8,700 nt of DNA from Deltaproteobacteria bacterium (GTDB lineage: Bacteria; Desulfobacterota; Desulfobacteria; Desulfobacterales; JAABPS01), in contig JAFDFT010000067.1 in assembly GCA_019309685.1 (NCBI GenBank), positions 1 through 8,700 of the forward strand, written 5' to 3'. Position numbers and translations under genes: made by a program. The notes under the pieces are model-generated. The model searched no databases, was not told the DNA's origin, and worked only from the letters and a program-made list of their open reading frames with translations. Positions 6,602 to 8,700 of this stretch are shown here, one piece after another. Positions within the stretch are counted from its first letter, which is position 1; every line of letters starts with the position of its first letter.

Positions 6602-6958
6602 TTAACCACTCGTTATCCACTCCCATATGATCCATATCCAGTCTGTAATCCAATCCCATATACTTACAGCGATTTGCACAACCCAGCTCCATATCCATCT
6701 CCAAGCCCGCATAAGCAAATTCGACCACCCCATGAGCCAGAGATATACAAAGAACACAACCCATGCGATAATGGCTGTAGTATATCCCTTATAATCGAAT
6801 GGCTTCATGGCAATCCCGCGCTCATCAGGCCCTTCAACCTTCTGTCCACAGCTGAAACACTCCGCATCATTAACGTTTAGTATCGTAAAACATTCAGGGC
6901 ACTTTTTTACAGGATAAAGTCTTTTAACCTGTTTGTCTTTTTTTTCTTTCTCAGGCAT
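6602..6958 (-). CDS. Small zinc-ribbon membrane protein with tryptophan-rich tail
   Basis: This 118-residue protein starts 2 bases after the ppiD stop codon, so it is very likely cotranscribed and translationally coupled. No strong ribosome binding site is visible. After a charged N-terminus there is a zinc ribbon with Cys20-x2-Cys23 and Cys34-x2-Cys37 (KCPECF...ECFSCGQK), resembling general zinc-ribbon domains. Residues about 59-78 (YTTAIIAWVVFFVYLWLMGW) look like a membrane helix, and residues 79-118 are hydrophobic and aromatic. There are 13 tryptophans between residues 66 and 118, often at every second position (86, 88, 90, 92 and again 101, 103, 107, 109, 112, 114). By the positive-inside rule the ribbon is probably cytoplasmic. 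The tail could lie along the membrane interface or cross it. I do not recognise the family beyond the ribbon. Its place suggests a role linked to PpiD or protein export, which is inference only. Confidence 0.82.
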   Translation of the reverse strand: MPEKEKKDKQVKRLYPVKKCPECFTILNVNDAECFSCGQKVEGPDERGIAMKPFDYKGYTTAIIAWVVFFVYLWLMGWSNLLMRAWRWIWSWVVQIAVSIWDWITDWIWIIWEWITSG

Positions 6959-6960
6959 TT

Positions 6961-8700
6961 TTATAAATTATTTTGGAAGGTTTCCTCGATTTCAATTTCG
7001 CTATCGCGCTTCACCTGTGATAGCCATGCATTAAAAGCGTTAAACTTCTTCTGTTCTAATAGCCTTTGAACGATATCGTCCTCTTTCGCTGTTAATTCTT
7101 TTGTACCAGGTTCATTTCTGCTGTTAAAACGTATAACATAATACCCGTTGCTGCCTTTGATTGCCTTTTCGGGTAAAGGCTTTTTACGCGAAAGTTTAAA
7201 TGCAGCTTGTGAAACTCCCTTCTCATATCCTATTCTGGGGACATCATCATCGCGCTTAAAAAAACCTGTCGAAACCGGGCGTAAGTGATACCGTCTGCTT
7301 TCAGTGTCCATGGATGCCCCTTTTTTCAATGTTTCAAGAAACATACCCGCATCTTCAACTGCCTTTTCATTACGTTTATCTTTTACAAGGTCAGCACGAA
7401 CCCTATCTTTTATTTCATCCAGCTCAGGGATTCTTTCCGGCATCTTTTCCGTTGCTTGGAGAATATAGTATCCATCGCCAAAATCATGAATATCGCTGAT
7501 TTCTCCTTCCAGGAGTTCAAATGCAACTGACTTAAATTTATCCTGATTAGCTACACCTTTTACGGGGCTTGTTTGTGAAAAAAAGCCCGTTGTAGTTACT
7601 GTCATATTTTTTTCTTCAGCTGCTTTGCTCAGTTCTTCCACATCTAAACAGATATCGTAAATCACTTCTGCATCATCATATGCACTACTTTTTGCTCTTT
7701 CTTCTTTCATCTTTCTTTGTATTTTTCTTTTCGCATCCTTTTCCGAAATCACAATCGCCTCATTGATCTTTTCCACTTTTATTATATGCCATCCGAACTG
7801 GGTACGGACAGGTTCGCTAATCTCTCCGGTTTTCATAGAGAAGGCTTTATCCTCAAAAGGTTTCACCATCTGCCCCTTTTGGAATACGCCAAGATGTCCG
7901 CCAGTATCTTTACTCGGCCCTTCTGAATATTGTTTCGCAAGGCCGGCAAAATCTTTACCGCCTATTGCCAGGGTCATGACAGCCAGGGCGCGCTCTTTTC
8001 CTTTTTGAACAACATCTTCACTTGCTTCCGGATCGACTTTTATTAGGATATGCCGTGCTTCAACTGTTTTGGGTGTTTCAAATTCCTCCGGGTTTGACTC
8101 ATAGTATTCCTGAATTTCCTCCTCTGCGATATCTATCTTCGACTGATAATTATCTGGACTAAACCGGATAAACTGAATTTTAATTTTTGGCTCTATCTTA
8201 TATATGCTCTTATTCTTTTCATAAAATGCTTTTGTCTCTTCAGTTGTCACCCCGGCTATTTTATACGCATCCGGACTAAATTTTACAAAATCGATACTCA
8301 CTTCTGCATTTTCCCATTTATACCATTCCTTTACTTCCCTTTTTGATACTTTCGCACTCCCTGTAACAAAAAGCCTGAGCTTTTGAATGAGCATCGCCTC
8401 TCTTTGCATTTTCTTAAATGCTTCTGGTGTAATTCTGGCATACTTCAAAACCCGCAGGTAAGTATTTTCGTCAAATCGCCCTCCTTTTTGAAAGGTAGGT
8501 GTTCGCACAATGTTCGTATCAAGCTCTTCTTCTGTCACTTGAAAGTTAAGTTTCTCCGCTTCTGAAATCATCAACCTGCGCTCTATCAAACTTTCTAAAG
8601 CCCGTTTTTCTAACCCTAGATTTTTGATAATTTCCTCATTAAAATTTTCACCCAATCTACGGCGGAACTCTTCCACCATATCATCGTATTGTTTTTTATA
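6961..8700 (-). CDS. ppiD: PpiD/SurA-like peptidyl-prolyl cis-trans isomerase (partial, N-terminus outside window)
   Basis: The reading frame is open from the right edge (YKKQYDDMVEEF...) to a TAA at 6963-6961 and gives 579 visible residues. The Met at 8679 is internal. E. coli PpiD has about 620 residues with an N-terminal membrane anchor, so roughly 50 residues, including the anchor and true start, probably lie beyond the window. PpiD is an inner-membrane-anchored periplasmic chaperone near the Sec translocon that helps exported proteins fold. The N-terminal part (LGENFNEEIIKNLGLEKRALESLIERRLMISEAEKL) is typical SurA_N/PpiD. A complete parvulin domain spans about 8070-7765: ARHILIK, FAGLAKQYSEG, GGHLGVFQKGQMVKPFEDKAF and FGWHIIKVE, with both expected histidines, so this rotamase looks active. 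A second, degenerate parvulin-like segment follows (about 7270-7120, GVSQAAFKL...GYYVIRF). It is followed 2 bases later by the zinc-ribbon gene. Confidence 0.93.
   Translation of the reverse strand, partial: YKKQYDDMVEEFRRRLGENFNEEIIKNLGLEKRALESLIERRLMISEAEKLNFQVTEEELDTNIVRTPTFQKGGRFDENTYLRVLKYARITPEAFKKMQREAMLIQKLRLFVTGSAKVSKREVKEWYKWENAEVSIDFVKFSPDAYKIAGVTTEETKAFYEKNKSIYKIEPKIKIQFIRFSPDNYQSKIDIAEEEIQEYYESNPEEFETPKTVEARHILIKVDPEASEDVVQKGKERALAVMTLAIGGKDFAGLAKQYSEGPSKDTGGHLGVFQKGQMVKPFEDKAFSMKTGEISEPVRTQFGWHIIKVEKINEAIVISEKDAKRKIQRKMKEERAKSSAYDDAEVIYDICLDVEELSKAAEEKNMTVTTTGFFSQTSPVKGVANQDKFKSVAFELLEGEISDIHDFGDGYYILQATEKMPERIPELDEIKDRVRADLVKDKRNEKAVEDAGMFLETLKKGASMDTESRRYHLRPVSTGFFKRDDDVPRIGYEKGVSQAAFKLSRKKPLPEKAIKGSNGYYVIRFNSRNEPGTKELTAKEDDIVQRLLEQKKFNAFNAWLSQVKRDSEIEIEETFQNNL

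Overview
All six recognisable genes in this window lie on the minus strand, so transcription runs from right to left. The DNA is AT-rich, and its minus-strand purine-rich Shine-Dalgarno sites are typical of bacteria. The gene set points to a Gram-negative bacterium: a ResB-type (System II) cytochrome c maturation protein, a lipoprotein M16 protease, a PpiD/SurA-type periplasmic folding factor, an AMMECR1 protein and a lysine-rich H1-like DNA-binding protein with a coiled coil and winged helix. My best guess is Desulfobacterota (sulfate-reducer-like, Desulfobacterales). This is an inference from protein style and needs a database search.

Layout in transcription order (right to left). (1) 8700-6961 is a PpiD-like membrane-anchored peptidyl-prolyl isomerase whose N-terminus lies outside the window. 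(2) 6958-6602 starts only 2 bases after the ppiD stop and encodes a small zinc-ribbon protein with a membrane segment and a very tryptophan-rich tail. The two look like one operon. (3) 6512-5931 is an AMMECR1-domain protein with a strong ribosome binding site and its own candidate promoter. (4) 5930-5179 is a 752-base gene-poor stretch. It holds a structured element at 5732-5842 with nested and mutually exclusive helices, a GC-rich hairpin and other repeat-like scraps, and, at its left end, a good promoter for the next gene. (5) 5178-4747 is the H1-like protein, followed by a 19-bp perfect inverted repeat that ends in a T-run and works as a terminator on paper. (6) 4523-1644 is a 959-residue PqqL-like M16 metallopeptidase lipoprotein with a complete set of catalytic residues. 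(7) 1643-1230 is a 414-base gap carrying a minus-strand frame broken only by two TAG codons. (8) 1229-1 is ResB/CcsB, starting at GTG and cut off by the left edge inside its last membrane helix.

Functionally, the window is mostly cell-envelope housekeeping: protein folding after export (PpiD), envelope proteolysis (M16) and cytochrome c maturation (ResB, whose ResC/CcsA partner would be expected beyond the left edge). A nucleoid protein and an AMMECR1 protein sit among these genes. I see no phage, transposase, CRISPR, tRNA or rRNA, and no clear new defence system. The observations most worth checking are the folded element at 5732-5842, the tryptophan-rich zinc-ribbon partner of ppiD and the two-amber frame upstream of resB.
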